This document shows positions 4,855 to 6,582 of a stretch of 6,582 bases of DNA, piece by piece. Position numbers and translations under genes: made by a program. Origin of the DNA: Cocleimonas sp. (GTDB lineage Bacteria > Pseudomonadota > Gammaproteobacteria > Thiotrichales > Thiotrichaceae). The stretch is from contig JAGLDQ010000253.1 of assembly GCA_023145535.1 (NCBI GenBank), forward strand, positions 1 through 6,582, written 5' to 3'. Numbering within the stretch: the stretch's first letter is position 1; every line of letters starts with the position of its first letter. The notes under the pieces are model-generated. The model worked only from the letters and a program-made list of their open reading frames with translations, ran no database searches and had not been told where the DNA came from.

Positions 4855-6582
4855 CTAAATAGCGCTAATTTTAATAGTTCCATAAGATGTTCCTAAACTA
4901 GCGGATACTTCCGTTCCTTCAGGAATCAAAACACAACCCTCTGGAATACGACTATCAACCATAACCTTTACAGTAGCCGTTGCGTTATCTTGACTTATGT
5001 TAACGTCCATACCCGTTTGTAGCCCTAATGTTTCAGCATCCTTTAGATGTAACCGTACTGTTGCTTCATCGTCCAAGCTTTTATGTAGCGCGGCGGCCCT
5101 TCTAACCAAGGAGTCGCTACAATACATAGCACCTCCTGAAATTCTTTGTAAACCATTACCAACGTTCTGCTTTTGATAAAGCTGCATTAACTCAACGGCT
5201 TTCGGATCAGTAACAACAGCAACTTTTTGCTGTAATTCATCACGGACTTCTTGCGATGAAATATAGTCAAAGCCTTCGACCTCCAGCACATTACCCAGCA
5301 CACGTAACACTTTCCATGCTGGACGCGCATCACCCAGTGATGGTGCAGCGCCTGCAAAACTTTGCCAATGACCTTCCGCATTCACAAAGGTACCTGATGT
5401 TTCCCCAAAACTTGAGGCTGGCAGCAAAATATCGGCATAGGATTTAAGCGACTCACTGGCATAAGGTGTAATCGCAACGACACACTCCACCTTCTTCATT
5501 GCTGACATTGCTTGTTGTGGATCAGCGCAATCAAATTCTGGCTCTACATCCAGCAAAACAACCATCTTTAAGGCATTAGAAAGCATTTCGCCTGCATTTT
5601 TGCCTATTTTGTCAATCGACTCACCTGCCGCTTGACGATGAGGAACAGCACCTGCAAGCCATGCGCCTGCGCTATTAGCTGACTCTACTAAGGAGCCACA
5701 TTTTGCCCCTGTATTCTCAGCAATCGTCAACGATAACGCGCGTAAAGCAGAATACTGTGGATGCGAAACAGCCAAATTACCGGTCAAAACAAGCGCATTG
5801 TCCGCTTGTTTTAAATATTCCGCTATTTGCTTTTCAACATCGCTTGGCACTAAGCCATCAACTAAATCTTCTAAAGCCGTCGGAATAGTACCGCTAGCTA
5901 AGGCGATGCCCGCCAGTTTTTCCAACATGACCGTTGCATTGCCAGTTAACTGCGCGGCAACATCATAATTAAACTCAACCTCACGCGGATTAACCGTCAT
6001 AATCTGCGCGCCTTTTAAAGCGGCTTTACGTAAACGATGATTCAACATCGGTTGTTCTTTACGTATATGAGAGCCCACTAACAAAACGGCATTTTGCTGT
6101 TCTAAATCGGCAATACTGACACCAAGTGTTGGCGCTAACGGGGCAACATCTTGATCATAAAAATCGCTTTGACGTAGGCGGTGATCAATATTATTCACCC
6201 CTACCCCACGTAATAATTTTTGTAATAAATACTGTTCTTCAATCGTCGCGCGAGGAGAAACTAAAGCACCAATCTGATCTTTATACATGGCTTTAATTAA
6301 CTCCGCAACGGAGTCCAGCGCACCTGCCCAATCAATTTTCCGCCAAACACCATCTTTTTTAATCAAGGGCGTTTGTAAGCGATCTTCCGCATAAATTCCT
6401 TGATAACTAAAACGATCACGATCAGAAATCCAACATTCGTTGACAGCATCATTTTCAGCCGCAACCACGCGGATTATTTTATTTTTATAGGTATGTAGAT
6501 TGACATTTGAACCAACACTATCATGCGAGGCAATTGAAGCCGTTTGTAACACATCCCAAGGACGTGCTTGATAGCGTGAAGG
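4855..6582 (-). CDS. nuoG: NADH-quinone oxidoreductase subunit G, 3' part (C-terminal 575 residues; N-terminus beyond the right edge)
   Basis: NuoG is the large peripheral-arm subunit of complex I. It holds several Fe-S clusters in its N-terminal part and has a molybdopterin-oxidoreductase-like body that no longer works as an enzyme. The frame is open to the right edge, so the GTG at 6552 is internal; the ten codons before it (PSRYQARPWD) match the segment that normally follows the last N-terminal cysteine cluster. Missing are therefore the [2Fe-2S] and [4Fe-4S] domains, roughly 200-230 residues. In visible numbering, NECWISDRDRFSY (48-60) is the typical start of the molybdopterin-like fold, NIDHRLRQSDF lies at 131-141, ADILLPASSFGETSGTF at 383-399 is the conserved late-domain signature, and the last 70 residues form the small C-terminal domain typical of molybdopterin proteins. 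The total of about 780-800 residues suits the alpha/beta-type NuoG, shorter than the E. coli form. Confidence 0.95.
   Translation of the reverse strand, partial: PSRYQARPWDVLQTASIASHDSVGSNVNLHTYKNKIIRVVAAENDAVNECWISDRDRFSYQGIYAEDRLQTPLIKKDGVWRKIDWAGALDSVAELIKAMYKDQIGALVSPRATIEEQYLLQKLLRGVGVNNIDHRLRQSDFYDQDVAPLAPTLGVSIADLEQQNAVLLVGSHIRKEQPMLNHRLRKAALKGAQIMTVNPREVEFNYDVAAQLTGNATVMLEKLAGIALASGTIPTALEDLVDGLVPSDVEKQIAEYLKQADNALVLTGNLAVSHPQYSALRALSLTIAENTGAKCGSLVESANSAGAWLAGAVPHRQAAGESIDKIGKNAGEMLSNALKMVVLLDVEPEFDCADPQQAMSAMKKVECVVAITPYASESLKSYADILLPASSFGETSGTFVNAEGHWQSFAGAAPSLGDARPAWKVLRVLGNVLEVEGFDYISSQEVRDELQQKVAVVTDPKAVELMQLYQKQNVGNGLQRISGGAMYCSDSLVRRAAALHKSLDDEATVRLHLKDAETLGLQTGMDVNISQDNATATVKVMVDSRIPEGCVLIPEGTEVSASLGTSYGTIKISAI

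Noticed and set aside
6550..6552. GTG as a possible nuoG start
   Set aside because: The frame remains open to the right edge and the upstream codons (PSRYQARPWD) match conserved internal NuoG sequence, so the GTG is an internal valine codon.
4855..6582. A catalytic molybdopterin oxidoreductase such as formate dehydrogenase instead of NuoG
   Set aside because: The gene sits directly before nuoH in the standard nuo order and has NuoG-type signatures such as NECWISDRDRFSY; the large catalytic subunits usually have more than 700 residues in this fold with a catalytic Cys/Sec context that I do not see.

Overview
The window is a single block of the nuo operon, which encodes the proton-pumping NADH:quinone oxidoreductase (respiratory complex I, NDH-1). 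Every gene lies on the minus strand, so transcription runs from the right edge to the left edge. In that order the window holds the C-terminal three quarters of nuoG, then complete nuoH, nuoI, nuoJ, nuoK and nuoL, and finally the first 77 codons of nuoM. This is the canonical proteobacterial G-H-I-J-K-L-M order.

The organism looks like a proteobacterium with moderate to low GC (low-to-mid 40s % by eye). A gammaproteobacterium outside the enteric group is my best guess, for example of the Thiotrichales, Methylophaga, Cycloclasticus or Thiomicrospira kind. The reasons are the gene order, the base composition, and NuoG and NuoH sequences closer to the alpha/betaproteobacterial (mitochondria-like) type than to the E. 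coli type. No ribosomal RNA or other marker is present, so this placement is an inference.

Region by region: 4855-6582 is nuoG, lacking its N-terminal Fe-S region beyond the right edge. 4705-4854 is the only sizeable non-coding gap; it holds a hairpin just upstream of nuoH and no convincing gene. 3646-4704 is nuoH, 3158-3649 nuoI, 2535-3134 nuoJ, 2229-2534 nuoK, 226-2223 nuoL, and 1-233 the start of nuoM. The junctions are tight: ATGA overlap for H/I, a 23-nt gap for I/J, a direct TAA-ATG abutment for J/K, TAATG or a 5-nt gap for K/L, and an 8-nt overlap for L/M. This suggests translational coupling.

Together, NuoG and NuoI carry Fe-S wiring of the peripheral arm that takes electrons from NADH to quinone. 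NuoH joins that arm to the membrane and forms the quinone pocket. NuoJ and NuoK form the first part of the membrane proton path, and NuoL and NuoM are the antiporter-like pump subunits. All catalytic or structural motifs that I could check are intact, with no frameshift, insertion element, tRNA, CRISPR or foreign gene. I see no undescribed system here. The points worth a second look are small: the nuoG-nuoH gap with its hairpin, a TTG start for nuoH, and a Cys in a conserved NuoH loop.
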